Origin: Rhodoglobus sp. | GTDB lineage: Bacteria > Actinomycetota > Actinomycetes > Actinomycetales > Microbacteriaceae | Length of the DNA stretch: 64,000 nucleotides | NCBI GenBank assembly: GCA_025463605.1 | Contig: JAODAV010000022.1 | Span: forward strand, 90,447 to 154,446 | Direction of reading: 5' to 3' | Shown: positions 56,301 through 63,333 of the stretch, piece by piece | Numbering within the stretch: position 1 is the first letter of the stretch | How the letters are laid out: every line of letters begins with the position of its first letter | Program-made: the position numbers and the translations under genes | Notes under the pieces: model-generated | What the model saw: only the letters and a program-made list of their open reading frames with translations | What the model was told of the DNA's origin: nothing | Database searches by the model: none

Positions 56301-56895
56301 TGGTGTCCGTGCGGGCGGAGTGGGTCGCCTCGGCCTGACGGCCGATAAGAGTCACGTACTGACCGCTGCCGCCACCGCCACCGGCGCCGCCGGCGACGAT
56401 CGTCGTCGAGCCCGCCGTGATGACGGTCGCTGCGCCACCGCCACCGCCGGAGCCCGAGCTGCCCTGGTTGCCGGGCATTCCGCCCGCGCCACCGGCGTAT
56501 CCGCTGAGTGGTGCAACGCCGCCCGCGGCGCGCGTCTGGGCGGCGCCACCGATGCCGGTCGCCCCGCCACCACCCACCGCGATGCTCAGCACCTGTCCCG
56601 GGGTCACGGCCATCGTGCCCGTGACCTGGCCCTTGTAGCCGCCTGCGGCGCCCGGGCCGCTTGCGTCGACGCCTCCACGGCCGCCCTCGGCGCCTGTCGC
56701 GGTCAACGTCAATTGCGTGATGCCCGCGGGCACCGTAAACGTCTGCAGCCCGCCGGTGTACGAGAAGGTCTGCGTCACCGCCGATGGCGCGGCCTGTACG
56801 GCGACGCCGGGCAGAACCACGGATGCCGCGGCCACCACCGCCGCCGCGATGAAAGCAACAAGTGCACGCCAATTACGTCGTCGTGAAGTATCCAC
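50353..56895 (-). CDS. giant fibronectin type III surface protein
   Basis: A 2180-aa exported protein. Signal peptide about residues 1-37; a glycine-rich domain about 40-285; about twelve fibronectin-III domains about 290-1405 (each ending in patterns such as LTNGTAYTVALRAVS); six ~80-residue modules about 1406-1890 that repeat VTVSGLAPG...VTVTA...YTDAS; a Pro-rich linker of APPVTPT/APPVAPT heptads; an acidic region, a further beta domain and a C-terminal membrane helix (about 2145-2166) with a basic/acidic tail. GGGGG precedes the GTG. No sortase motif is seen; anchoring is by the helix. It probably acts in adhesion or as a spacer. Confidence 0.85.
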   Translation of the reverse strand: MDTSRRRNWRALVAFIAAAVVAAASVVLPGVAVQAAPSAVTQTFSYTGGLQTFTVPAGITQLTLTATGAEGGRGGVDASGPGAAGGYKGQVTGTMAVTPGQVLSIAVGGGGATGIGGAAQTRAAGGVAPLSGYAGGAGGMPGNQGSSGSGGGGGAATVITAGSTTIVAGGAGGGGGSGQYVTLIGRQAEATHSARTDTTSGVGQNGYDVMAICSGNCDGGGGGAGGGGAQGGKQGGVEFGMGTATEWLGYGGYPGANATAGLGTLSATYVFFAGNGGNGSVTLSYSTGSADAPTSVIGTSGDGTVGLGWTEPVNSGGAPITDYVVEYAVSSATPSWQTFADGTSTDTTATVTGLTNGVTYIFRVSAVNSFGTGAVSAASDAVTPSGVPSAPAITTIVPRDAGLSVAFTAATSGSPILRYEYQLDSGAWVTASGSTSPILIGGLTNGATYSVSLRAVSAIGTGAASAAMSGSPLAVPGAPTIDSVTPGVGSATIDFTPGFGGGGEITGYEYRVGSGSWVPAGGSSPIVITGLGDGTTSLIQLRGTNAAGGGTASAPVTVKTPSAPGAPVISTVTVGDRSLTVAFAVADDGGSVITGYEYQLAASGPWVAASSSSSPISITGLDNGTAYDVRVRASNAVGTSAASSSSTATPATTPGAPAIVGSTIAGSDQTLSASFTAPTSNGGSPITTYEYSTDAGATWLPRGTGTTASPLVITALSSDGLTALTNGVTYYVEVRAVNSVGAGAASSVASGIARTTPSAPVITSIAPSSGALKVQFSVPANGGSAITRYEYRIGAGPWTNTASLAGEVSLTGLDNGTAYNVQVRAVNSVGEGDASATATATPVAVPGQPTIVSFRPTDRTLTLTVSLASDGGSAVSGWEYSTDGGTSWASGTATEGNLVISALSTNGTTPLVNGTDYVVMVRASSAAGTGAASAARILSPRAVPAEPVIALTPFDGSLSVAFSVADDGGSPITSIEYSLDGGEFFSTGSLSSPFVLAGLSNGTTHTVEVRAVNIAGPSSVSPSRSGTPRTTPGAPQSIAVASGNAQADVSWAAPSSDGGSAITGYTATAWATASSTTPLASCTTTSTSCSITSLTNGTGYFVSVRATNDAGTGQYSGPRVAVTPLAKPSAPTLTALTPANTFLTATFTAGAAGTRSITGYEYQLNGGTWLAATGTSSPITISGLTNGTAYTVALRAVSSAGAGAASSTMTATPFTLPDTPSATTIVAEPGNTTATVTWVAPNANGSPITSYSIVAWSAASQGSQLKTCAWTSGPLTCTLTGLTNGTTYYVTIEAVNAAGTSTRSTPRVPVVYTGAPGSVSGVAGTSGDAQVSLTWNAGAVGQTAVTDYTVWFKAAASSSYTQFADGVSTTRAATVTGLANGTSYTFIVYAVNAQGTSFASAASASVMPIGPGVAPVLGTPSRLLDGFSFDITNYSSNVTYSAAATNGATATVSGSTVTVSGLAASAASTVTVTATRLGYTTVSATVSGSALTTGTAPVLSTPVSEEGGFTVELENPDAAAAYTVTVSAGSATLSGTTLTVSGLAHGESADLTVTAVRSGRTDASVSVEGSARPEAPAPTFSSTSRAADGFTFSVTNADSAFDYTATATGGAVVTGSDGDFVVSGLAAGASADVTVAVSRTGYVGSSAMVSGTALDTGSAPTLSAGVPTADGFTFTIDDLSASVGYLISATDGTVIRSGSVVTVSGLAPGAGSTVTVTAVLDGYTDASSSILGSSLLTGAIDVDNGVVPSLDGFSFVITNFAVDATYQLSTTAGSASMTGAIVTVTGLAPGESATVTVLYSHAGETDATFDVLGTAISTGVAPLFSTPVATADGFTFTITNYSAHVTYAFVATNGAAVGHSAGTVTVSGLDPETESEVTVTASRAAYTDASASVSGVSAVAPPVPPVTPPTPTAPPVTPTAPPVAPTAPPVTPTAPPVAPTAPPVTPTAPPAPPTTPANQDAAAPASDETSSAPAVDEHAPGTSSATRGDQQVPTTVTRNGSAFTVTSGTSSLTVWPADSAKPSANSTLVVHVGGELQVEVEGFLSGSPVDVWAFSTPVRLTSVMVGADLSAHTNFRLPSTLLPGEHTLTVSGTSSDGLPVTVSVGFLVLDDEAWASAIANSQPSAAAGLPKVKVADPIPAMPILGGSLLGLILVAGVAWFLIAAARRRREDEDEREWTTA
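51048..51192. repeat. 21/42-bp tandem repeat encoding Pro-rich heptads
   Basis: Alternating 21-bp units, such as GGTGCCGTCGGCGTGACCGG-type and GGAGGCGCCGTCGGCGCGAC-type, form a 42-bp higher-order repeat inside the giant gene. They encode alternating APPVTPT and APPVAPT. Near-identical DNA copies suggest recent expansion and make this a likely length-variable site. Confidence 0.8.
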
Positions 56896-57101
56896 GTCAA
56901 GCCCCCAGTAACCCGATCCCCCAGAAATGGCCGAATGGCCTCACGTGCGATTCCGCTCGGGTGGAACGAGAACCGATGGCTCAATGCTGTCGGTAACCGG
57001 CCAGCAAGGGAAGAGCACTTTGTACCCCACTTGTGGGCGCAAATGCTGACAAAGATGTCCCCCATTTGGGGCGTTTAGCGGCGATTTCGGTGACCCAGTC
57101 C

Positions 57102-57128
57102 TTGGCACTCTCCATGGCAGAGTGCTAA
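57102..57128. promoter_or_regulatory. CIRCE element (HrcA operator)
   Basis: TTGGCACTC, nine bases, GAGTGCTAA: matches the CIRCE consensus TTAGCACTC-N9-GAGTGCTAA with one change. It lies about 80 bases upstream of hsp20. HrcA normally binds this to repress groE/dnaK; no hrcA is in the window. Confidence 0.9.
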
Positions 57129-57138
57129 CATTTTTTGT

Positions 57139-57159
57139 GTTGAGCCACGGTGGCTCAAC
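57139..57159. promoter_or_regulatory. HAIR-like element (HspR operator)
   Basis: GTTGAGC, seven bases, GCTCAAC. The spacing and core TTGAG..CTCAA match the HspR-associated inverted repeat CTTGAGT-N7-ACTCAAG. It starts only ten bases after CIRCE, so hsp20 may be under two heat-shock repressors. Confidence 0.75.
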
Positions 57160-57206
57160 TTCCGCAGCCGCCATTTCGGCGGCCCGACGTGAAGGAGTTG
57201 ATGACA

Positions 57207-57647
57207 ATGGCCATGCTTTTCGACCCGTTCCGTGAACTGGATCGCGTCGCCGCGAATCTCCTGGACGCTCGCCAGGGCCCGCGACTGATGCCGATCGACC
57301 TCTACCGCGACGGTGACCACTACATCCTCAACGCCGACCTCCCCGGCATCGACCCGGGCTCGGTCGACGTGGATGTCGACGGTCAGGTGCTCACCATCAG
57401 GGCTGAGCGCACGCCTCGCAGTCAGGAGGGCGTCAAGTGGCTCGCGCACGAGCGCCCGAGCGGCTCGTTCCTGCGCCAGCTCAACCTCGGCGAGGGCATC
57501 GCAACGGACAACATCAGCGCGAATTACAACAACGGCGTGCTCAGCGTGATGATCCCGGTGAGCGAGAGGGCGAAGCCGCGCAAGGTGGAAATCACCTCGA
57601 ACGGCGCCTCGACGCCAGTCGAGATCGAGCAGGGACAGCAGCAGTAG
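57207..57647 (+). CDS. Hsp20/alpha-crystallin family small heat-shock protein
   Basis: A 146-aa chaperone holding unfolded proteins. The alpha-crystallin domain runs about residues 30-125 (DHYILNADLPGIDPGSVDVD, LTIRAERT, GSFLRQLNLGEGI, NGVLSVMIPV); the GVLxVxxP motif is present, and a C-terminal PVEIE tail follows. AAGGAG lies nine bases before the ATG at 57207; ATGs at 57201 and 57213 are alternatives. CIRCE and HAIR elements upstream indicate heat-shock control; a strong hairpin ends the transcript. Confidence 0.92.
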   Translation: MAMLFDPFRELDRVAANLLDARQGPRLMPIDLYRDGDHYILNADLPGIDPGSVDVDVDGQVLTIRAERTPRSQEGVKWLAHERPSGSFLRQLNLGEGIATDNISANYNNGVLSVMIPVSERAKPRKVEITSNGASTPVEIEQGQQQ

Positions 57648-57667
57648 TAACAGCAGAACCCACGAAA

Positions 57668-57697
57668 AAGGGCCGGGAGCAATCGCTCCCGGCCCTT
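57668..57697. terminator. bidirectional terminator between hsp20 and icd
   Basis: A perfect 13-bp stem (AAGGGCCGGGAGC / GCTCCCGGCCCTT) with a 4-base loop, with an A-run (GAAAAA) before it and a short T-pair after it. It sits between convergent genes and can serve both. Confidence 0.88.
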
Positions 57698-57725
57698 CGA
57701 ACTGCGCGCTTGCGCGCGACTGGGC

Positions 57726-58940
57726 TTATGACAAGCGCAGCGCGAGATTCTTGTCGAGAGTGTCGAGGAACTCCTCGGTCGTCTCCCACTTCTGGTCCGG
57801 CCCGACGAGCAGGGCCAGGTCCTTCGTCATGTGGCCGGCCTCGACCGACTTGATCACGACATCCTCGAGCGTCTCGGCGAACGTCGCGAGCGCCGGGTTG
57901 TCATCGAGCTTGGCGCGGTGCGAGAGCCCGCGAGTCCACGCGTAGATCGATGCGATCGGGTTGGTCGATGTCGGCTTACCCGCCTGGTGCTGGCGGTAGT
58001 GCCGCGTGACCGTTCCGTGGGCTGCCTCCGCCTCGACGACCTTGCCGTCGGGGGTGGCAAGCACGCTCGTCATGAGACCGAGCGAGCCGAAGCCCTGGGC
58101 CACGGTGTCGGACTGAACGTCGCCGTCGTAGTTCTTGCACGCCCAGACGTAGCCGCCCTCCCACTTCATGGCCGAAGCGACCATGTCGTCGATGAGGCGG
58201 TGCTCGTAGGTGAGGCCCTTCGCCTCGAAGTCGGCCTTGAACTCGGCCTCGAAGATCTCCTCGAAGATGTCCTTGAACCGGCCGTCGTACGCCTTCAGGA
58301 TCGTGTTCTTCGTCGACAAGTACACCGGGTAGTTGCGCGCGAGGCCGTAGTTGAGGCTCGCCCGCGCGAAGTCGCGGATCGACTCGTCGAGGTTGTACTG
58401 CACTTGTGCGATGCCGTCGCCCGGTGCCTGGAACACCTCGAACTTGAGCGGCTCAGAGCCGTCCTCCGGCGTGAACTGCACCGTGAGCGTGCCCTTGCCC
58501 TTGAACACGAAGTCGGTCGCCTTGTACTGGTCGCCGAAAGCGTGGCGGCCGATGATGATGGGCTTGTTCCAGCCCGGAACGAGGCGCGGGATGTTGGAGA
58601 TGATGATGGGCTCGCGGAAGATCACGCCACCCAGGATGTTGCGGATCGTGCCGTTCGGGCTCTTCCACATCTGCTTGAGGCCGAACTCCTCGACGCGCGC
58701 CTCGTCGGGCGTGATCGTCGCGCACTTCACTCCGACACCGTACTTCTGGATGGCGTGGGCCGCATCGATCGTGACCTGGTCGTCGGTGGCATCCCGGTTT
58801 TCGATACCGAGGTCGTAGTACTCGAGCTTCAAGTCGAGGTACGGGTGGATGAGCGTGTCCTTGATCTTCTGCCAGATGATGCGGGTCATCTCGTCGCCGT
58901 CGAGCTCGACAACCGTGCCTTCTACTGTGATCTTGGACAA
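57726..58940 (-). CDS. icd: NADP-dependent isocitrate dehydrogenase
   Basis: A 404-aa dimeric ICDH of the eukaryote-like type, oxidising isocitrate to 2-oxoglutarate in the TCA cycle. Conserved parts: [36 protein letters not shown] (substrate Ser/Asn/Arg), the YKATDFVF loop, and the NADP/metal region [13 protein letters not shown]. The start is TTG at 58940 with an exact AAGGAG seven bases upstream. A perfect palindrome at 58991-59008 may be its operator. Confidence 0.96.
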   Translation of the reverse strand: MSKITVEGTVVELDGDEMTRIIWQKIKDTLIHPYLDLKLEYYDLGIENRDATDDQVTIDAAHAIQKYGVGVKCATITPDEARVEEFGLKQMWKSPNGTIRNILGGVIFREPIIISNIPRLVPGWNKPIIIGRHAFGDQYKATDFVFKGKGTLTVQFTPEDGSEPLKFEVFQAPGDGIAQVQYNLDESIRDFARASLNYGLARNYPVYLSTKNTILKAYDGRFKDIFEEIFEAEFKADFEAKGLTYEHRLIDDMVASAMKWEGGYVWACKNYDGDVQSDTVAQGFGSLGLMTSVLATPDGKVVEAEAAHGTVTRHYRQHQAGKPTSTNPIASIYAWTRGLSHRAKLDDNPALATFAETLEDVVIKSVEAGHMTKDLALLVGPDQKWETTEEFLDTLDKNLALRLS

Positions 58941-58990
58941 GCGAAACTCCTTAGTCGGTGGGCCGAGAACAGCTTACCTGTTTGCAGAAC

Positions 58991-59008
58991 TATCTCGACA
59001 TCGAGATA
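58991..59008. promoter_or_regulatory. TATCTCGA-CA-TCGAGATA palindrome upstream of icd
   Basis: A perfect 8-2-8 inverted repeat placed 50 bases upstream of icd and 40 upstream of the divergent GNAT gene. It resembles MarR-family operators of the OhrR/TamR type (TCTTGA..TCAAGA), which in Streptomyces control TCA-cycle genes. The binding protein is inferred, not seen. Confidence 0.6.
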
Positions 59009-59047
59009 CTTTCGCCATACCTCCACTGCGACGGTTAGCCTGTGAGC

Positions 59048-59500
59048 ATGGCTGAACTGCGACTGGAAGAACTGTCCGCGAAGACCATCGTCGCCGCGAA
59101 CAACCTCACGCTGCGGCGCGGCCAGGAGCAGTTCGTCACGCCGCCGTCGTACGCGATCGCAGACGCGTACATCAACCCGAGCACCTCATGGCCGCGCGTC
59201 GTGCTCGACGGCGACACCGTGGTCGGCTTCATCCGCGGCAACTTCGACCCGGAAGCCACGCAGGAAGAATTCCGCAGCTGCGTCTGGCGCGTGACGGTCG
59301 CCGCCGACGCCCAGGGCACCGGTGTCGGCAAGTTCGCGGTCCATGCGCTCGCGGCCGAGGCGCGCGATCGAGGCTTCGAGCGACTCACGGCGCTGTGGGA
59401 GCCGGGCGACGAGGGGCCGGAGCAGTTCTTCCTGCGCGTGGGATTCACCATCGTCGGGCAGACCCAATACGGCGAGAACATCGGGGCGCTCGGCCTCTGA
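59048..59500 (+). CDS. GNAT family N-acetyltransferase
   Basis: A 150-aa acetyltransferase. The N-terminal half has the strand pattern of diamine/spermine-type GNATs (TSWPRVVLDGDTVVGFIRGN), the acetyl-CoA loop reads VTVAADAQGTGVGKFAVHAL (Q-x-x-G-x-G), and the last strand is FLRVGFTIVGQ. Substrate unknown. The ATG at 59048 lies six bases after TAGCCT (leaderless), which I prefer to GTG 59042. The following MGMT-like gene overlaps its stop as TGATG. Confidence 0.9.
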   Translation: MAELRLEELSAKTIVAANNLTLRRGQEQFVTPPSYAIADAYINPSTSWPRVVLDGDTVVGFIRGNFDPEATQEEFRSCVWRVTVAADAQGTGVGKFAVHALAAEARDRGFERLTALWEPGDEGPEQFFLRVGFTIVGQTQYGENIGALGL

Positions 59501-59811
59501 TGCGAGCACCGTCGGAAGACTTCGTCTCCCGCGTGCTCGACGTCGTGGCGTCGATTCCCTCGGGGCGGGCGATGGCATACGGCGATGTGGCTGCGGCCCT
59601 GGGTTCGCGCGCCGCTCGGGCGGTCGGCACGGTCATGTCGCACTACGGCTCGGATGTGCCCTGGTGGCGCGTGGTGCGGGCGAGCGGGCATCCGGCGATC
59701 GATCACGAGACCAGGGCGCTGCAGCACTTCAGGGCGGAGGGCACGCCGCTCAAGTGGTCGCGCGACGGGGTGTACCGCGTCGACCTCACCGCCGCGCGGC
59801 ACACCCCGTAG
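59500..59811 (+). CDS. alkyltransferase-like protein (ATL, MGMT family)
   Basis: A 103-aa DNA-binding domain of the O6-alkylguanine-DNA alkyltransferase family. The winged-helix part (SIPSGRAMAYGDVAAALGS, RAVGTVMSHY) and Arg finger region are present, but the active-site PCHRV is PWWRVV here, so the acceptor Cys is replaced by Trp. This is the hallmark of ATL proteins, which flag O6-alkylguanine lesions for nucleotide excision repair. It overlaps the GNAT gene stop. Confidence 0.92.
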   Translation: MRAPSEDFVSRVLDVVASIPSGRAMAYGDVAAALGSRAARAVGTVMSHYGSDVPWWRVVRASGHPAIDHETRALQHFRAEGTPLKWSRDGVYRVDLTAARHTP

Positions 59812-59842
59812 TCGCGGCCGCCCGCCCGAATCGGCGCCGCCG

Positions 59843-59930
59843 CTTCCGAAATGACGGAGTTCCTGGTGCGCGGCTCAGCCCGACCGGCACTTTTTCTGCG
59901 GACCTGCCCACTTCTCCGTCATTTCGGAAG
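59843..59930. repeat. inverted-repeat element, copy A
   Basis: Arms CTTCCGAAATGACGGAG (59843-59859) and its exact complement (59914-59930), 54 bases apart. The same 17-base arms occur at 60864-60951, so the 17-mer is found four times within 1.1 kb. Loop sequences of the two copies are unrelated. Confidence 0.95.
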
Positions 59931-60001
59931 AAGGGCGGGCTTGTCCACCGGTTCGATGACCGCGACCGAGCCTCCCCCGGCACTGCGCGATCGTCGGGGA
60001 C

Positions 60002-60856
60002 ATGGCTTCCGTTTACTACGACGTACAACGCCGCGGCGGTATCGCGCGCACCTATGAGTTGCTCCGTGACGGGCACACCTCCCACCGGTTGACGGCGGCA
60101 GTGCGCTGCGGCGAGGTGATCCGGGTGCGCCAAGGGCACTACGCCTGCCCCGAGCTCGCCGACGAGCAACAGCGCGCCGTGCGCATCGGAGGACGCCTGA
60201 CCGGGCTCGCCGGTGCACGGAGTCACGGCATCTGGACGCCCGGCGCCTCCCTCCTCGAGGTGTCAGTGCCGACGGATGCCCGTGCCCTGCGCACCGCGCG
60301 CGACCCGCGCTCGCGGCTCTCCGCACATCCCGACCCCGCTGTGCGCGTGCGCTGGACCGACGGAGGCGCACGCGGTACTCGCGCCGTGCTCGAGGTGGCC
60401 GAGTGCCTTCGCGCGATCGTGCGCGATCAACCGCCGATCGTCGCCTTCGCGGCAATCGAATCCGCCCTGCGGTTGGGACTCATCAACCGGAAGACAGCTC
60501 GCGCCCTGGGCCTGACACGGCATGCGAAGGCGCTCAGTCGCCTCAGCGAGAGCGGAGGCGAGTCCCTGCTGAAGTTCCGTCTGCTCACGCGGCGGATCGC
60601 CTTCCGCCAACAGGTTCGGATAGCGGGTGTCGGTCGCGTCGATTTCCTGGTCGGCGCGCGCCTCGTGATCGAGGTCGACGGTGCCGAGTTCCATACCAGC
60701 CGCGAGGCGTTCGAGGAGGACCGGCGGCGGGACGCGGTACTGGCCGCCCTGGGCTACCGGGTCCTGCGGTTCAGCTACCGGCAGGTGGAACAGCGGTGGC
60801 CCGAGGTGTCCGCCGCCATCGCGGCCGTGGTCGCCAGCGGCGAGCACCAGTGGTGA
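60002..60856 (+). CDS. AbiEi-like wHTH + DUF559 nuclease-fold protein
   Basis: A 284-aa two-domain protein. About residues 1-80 form a winged-helix head like the type IV antitoxin AbiEi N-terminus (RRGGIARTYELLRDGHTSHR, VIRVRQGHYACPEL). About 165-275 form a DUF559/Vsr-like PD-(D/E)xK fold: Asp in GVGRVDFLVGARLVIEVDGA, Glu-Val-Asp-Gly, and FHTSREAFEEDRRRDAVLAA, then YRVLRFSYRQVEQRW. The D...ExD pattern suggests an intact nuclease centre. No toxin partner lies next to it. It is bracketed by the two inverted-repeat elements. Many Microbacteriaceae carry several such genes; function unproven. Confidence 0.82.
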   Translation: MASVYYDVQRRGGIARTYELLRDGHTSHRLTAAVRCGEVIRVRQGHYACPELADEQQRAVRIGGRLTGLAGARSHGIWTPGASLLEVSVPTDARALRTARDPRSRLSAHPDPAVRVRWTDGGARGTRAVLEVAECLRAIVRDQPPIVAFAAIESALRLGLINRKTARALGLTRHAKALSRLSESGGESLLKFRLLTRRIAFRQQVRIAGVGRVDFLVGARLVIEVDGAEFHTSREAFEEDRRRDAVLAALGYRVLRFSYRQVEQRWPEVSAAIAAVVASGEHQW

Positions 60857-60863
60857 CGCGCGC

Positions 60864-60951
60864 CTTCCGAAATGACGGAGTTTCGCGTCATCCCGCCACA
60901 AAACGGCTGGTGGGGCAGGATGCCACGGCCGGAACTCCGTCATTTCGGAAG
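60864..60951. repeat. inverted-repeat element, copy B
   Basis: Arms CTTCCGAAATGACGGAGTT (60864-60882) and its exact complement (60933-60951), 50 bases apart. It starts seven bases after the DUF559-gene stop. It shares the 17-base core arms with copy A but not its loop. Confidence 0.95.
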
Positions 60952-60985
60952 AGTAGGGCGGGGTCGAGCCGCCGGGCGCAAGCCC

Positions 60986-61459
60986 TCAGCCGTTGTATGC
61001 GGCGTCGAGATCCGCGACGACGATCTTCTGCATCTGGAACATCGCCTGCGCGACCCGCTGCACCTTGACCGGGTCGGCATCGGCGAAGTAGCGGGGCAGC
61101 GCGGTGGGGATGATCTGCCAGGAGAGGCCGAACCTGTCCTTGAGCCACCCACACTGGCCCGGCTCTCCGCCGTTGGCGACGAGCGCGTTCCAGTACCGAT
61201 CGACCTCGTCCTGGGTCTCGACCGAGACCAGGAATGAGACCGCCTCGGTGAAGGTGAACTGCGGGCCGCCGTTGAGCGCGATGAAGCGCTGGCCAGCGAG
61301 CTCGAAGGTCGCGTTCATGAGCGTGCCGGCCGGAACCGGTCCGCCCTCGGCCCAGCGGGCCTCGTCGATCTTCTTCGCGTCCGGGAACAGCCCGGAGTAG
61401 AAATCGATCGCCTCTTCGGCGTTGTTGTCGAACCAGAGGTATGGCGTGATGGTGGTCAT
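60986..61459 (-). CDS. VOC family protein (PhnB/3-dmu-9-like)
   Basis: A 157-aa glyoxalase/bleomycin-resistance-fold protein of the 3-demethylubiquinone-9 methyltransferase-domain type (PF06983-like): TPYLWFDNNAEEAIDFYSGL, ALNGGPQFTFTEAVSFLV, CGWLKDRFGLSWQIIP. No reaction can be assigned. AGGAGCACGAC precedes the ATG. Monocistronic. Confidence 0.9.
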   Translation of the reverse strand: MTTITPYLWFDNNAEEAIDFYSGLFPDAKKIDEARWAEGGPVPAGTLMNATFELAGQRFIALNGGPQFTFTEAVSFLVSVETQDEVDRYWNALVANGGEPGQCGWLKDRFGLSWQIIPTALPRYFADADPVKVQRVAQAMFQMQKIVVADLDAAYNG

Positions 61460-61527
61460 GTCGTGCTCCTGTCAGAAGTGGATCGTTCACCAGTGGGTCG
61501 GAGCCCGCATCCCGTTCTCGACATGCC

Positions 61528-63333
61528 TCAGACGAGCGAATCCCGCCAGGCCGCGTGCAGCTGGGCGAATCGACCGGTGCCGGCGATGAGGTCGCGCGGC
61601 GTGCCGTCCTCGACGATGCGCCCATGCTCCATGACGAGCACGCGATCGGCGATCGCCACGGTCGACAGGCGGTGGGCGATGATCACGGCCGTACGGTCGG
61701 CGAGCAGCGTCTGCAGGCCCTCCTGCACCAGCCGCTCCGACGGGATGTCGAGCGACGCGGTCGCCTCGTCGAGGATAAGCACGACCGGGTCGGCGATGAA
61801 CGCGCGCGCGAAGGACAGCAGCTGCCGCTGGCCCGCCGAGACCCGTCCGCCCCGCTTGTTCACGTCTGTGTTGTACCCGGCCGGCAATGACTCGATGAAC
61901 TCGTGGGCCCCCACGGCCTTAGCTGCACGCACGATCTCGTCGCGCGTGGCATCCGGCTTGCCGAGCGCGATGTTGTCGGCGACGGTCCCCGAGAACAGGT
62001 ATGCCTCCTGCGTGACCATCACGATGGCGCGCCTGAGATCCTTCGGATGCAACCGGCGCAGGTCCACCCCGTCGAGTAAGACTGTTCCCGTGCTCGGGTC
62101 GTAGAACCGAGAGATGAGCTTGGCGAGCGTGGACTTGCCGGCTCCCGTCGAGCCGACGAGGGCGATCGTCTGCCCGGCCGGGATCTCGAGGTCGAAGCTC
62201 GGCAGCACCACCCGATCCGCCCTGTATGCGAATTCCACGTCGTCGAACGTCACGCGCCCCTGCGCCTTGCGCAGGTCGATGGGCCGGGTGGGGTCGGGCA
62301 CGCTCGGCTTCTCCTCGAGCACGCCCGAGATTTTCTCGAGCGCGGCCGCAGCCGACTGGTAGGAGTTGTAGAACATCGCCATCTCTTCGGCGGGCGCGAA
62401 GAACTGCCGCGTGTACAGCAGTGCGGCGAGCAGCGCGCCGATCTCGAGACCGCCACCGGCGACCCTGAGGCCACCCAACAGCAGCACGATCGCGAGCGCC
62501 ACGTTGCCGATGAGCACAAGCCCCGGATCGAAGATGCCGAACAGTTGGATGACTCGGCCGTTCGAATAGCGATAGTTCTCCACCAGCCCGCCGAACTCGA
62601 CCTCGTTGCGCTTCTCCTTGCGGAATGCCTTAACCGCACGGATGCCCGTCATGGTCTCGACGAACTGCACGATGAGCTTGGCCGAGGCCGTCCTCGTGTC
62701 ACGGAACAGGGACTGCGAGCGCACCTGGAACCAGCGGGTGAGCACCGCGAGCGGCACAAGAGCCCCGAACAGCACCAAGCCGCTGACCCAATCGAGCGAG
62801 AACAGCGCGACCGCGATGAACACCATATAGAGCACACCTCGCACCAGCCCATTGATGCCGGAGTCGAGCAGCTCTCGGATCGCGTCGAGGTCACTCGTCT
62901 GGCGCGCGATGATGCGGCCGGACGTATAGCTCTCGTGGAACTCCAGCGAGAGCCTCTGGGTGTGCAGGAAGACCCGCTTGCGCAGGTCGAACAGCACGGC
63001 CTGGCTGATGCGCGCCGTGAGCACCGTGTACCAGGCGATGAGGGCGGCGCCGATGAGCCCGGTCACCAGGTATGCCACCACGGCGCCCGCGATCGGGAAC
63101 CAGTCCTGGGCGAGCAGCGCAGGCAGTCCGTTGTCGATGCCGAACGCGATGAACGCGGGGCCGGCCACCTGAGCGGCGGTGCTCACCACGACGACTGCCA
63201 TCGTGAGGATGACCCTGGCGCGCACCGGTCGGATGAGCGAGCCCAGCAGCCTCAGCGACCGATCGCGGATCTGCCGGCTCTCGCCTCTCGTGTAGTCGTT
63301 GCGCTCTTCGCCCGCGACACCAGTGACGCTCAC
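61528..63333 (-). CDS. ABC exporter half-transporter, subunit with variant signature motif
   Basis: A 601-aa half-transporter: six helices (about residues 35-325), then an ATPase domain with Walker [12 protein letters not shown], Walker [13 protein letters not shown] (catalytic Glu present) and His switch IIAHRLSTV. The signature is RVSAGQRQ instead of LSGGQ. The ATG overlaps the stop of the upstream ABC gene as ATGA. The pair forms a heterodimer like TM287/288 or BmrCD, exporting drugs or lipids; substrate unknown. Confidence 0.93.
   Translation of the reverse strand: MSVTGVAGEERNDYTRGESRQIRDRSLRLLGSLIRPVRARVILTMAVVVVSTAAQVAGPAFIAFGIDNGLPALLAQDWFPIAGAVVAYLVTGLIGAALIAWYTVLTARISQAVLFDLRKRVFLHTQRLSLEFHESYTSGRIIARQTSDLDAIRELLDSGINGLVRGVLYMVFIAVALFSLDWVSGLVLFGALVPLAVLTRWFQVRSQSLFRDTRTASAKLIVQFVETMTGIRAVKAFRKEKRNEVEFGGLVENYRYSNGRVIQLFGIFDPGLVLIGNVALAIVLLLGGLRVAGGGLEIGALLAALLYTRQFFAPAEEMAMFYNSYQSAAAALEKISGVLEEKPSVPDPTRPIDLRKAQGRVTFDDVEFAYRADRVVLPSFDLEIPAGQTIALVGSTGAGKSTLAKLISRFYDPSTGTVLLDGVDLRRLHPKDLRRAIVMVTQEAYLFSGTVADNIALGKPDATRDEIVRAAKAVGAHEFIESLPAGYNTDVNKRGGRVSAGQRQLLSFARAFIADPVVLILDEATASLDIPSERLVQEGLQTLLADRTAVIIAHRLSTVAIADRVLVMEHGRIVEDGTPRDLIAGTGRFAQLHAAWRDSLV

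Larger units (their letters stand above)
56896..57206. other. divergent regulatory region of the giant surface gene and hsp20
   Basis: No gene is seen. Besides CIRCE (57102-57128) and HAIR (57139-57159), small hairpins such as CCCCACTTGTGGGGC-like and GCCCCAAATGGGG occur on the left side, in the leader of the surface-protein gene. Their function is not known. Confidence 0.6.

Noticed and set aside
59843..60951. CRISPR-like array from the four 17-mers
   Set aside because: Copies are inverted pairs in two places with a gene between, not direct repeats with regular spacers, and no cas gene is present.
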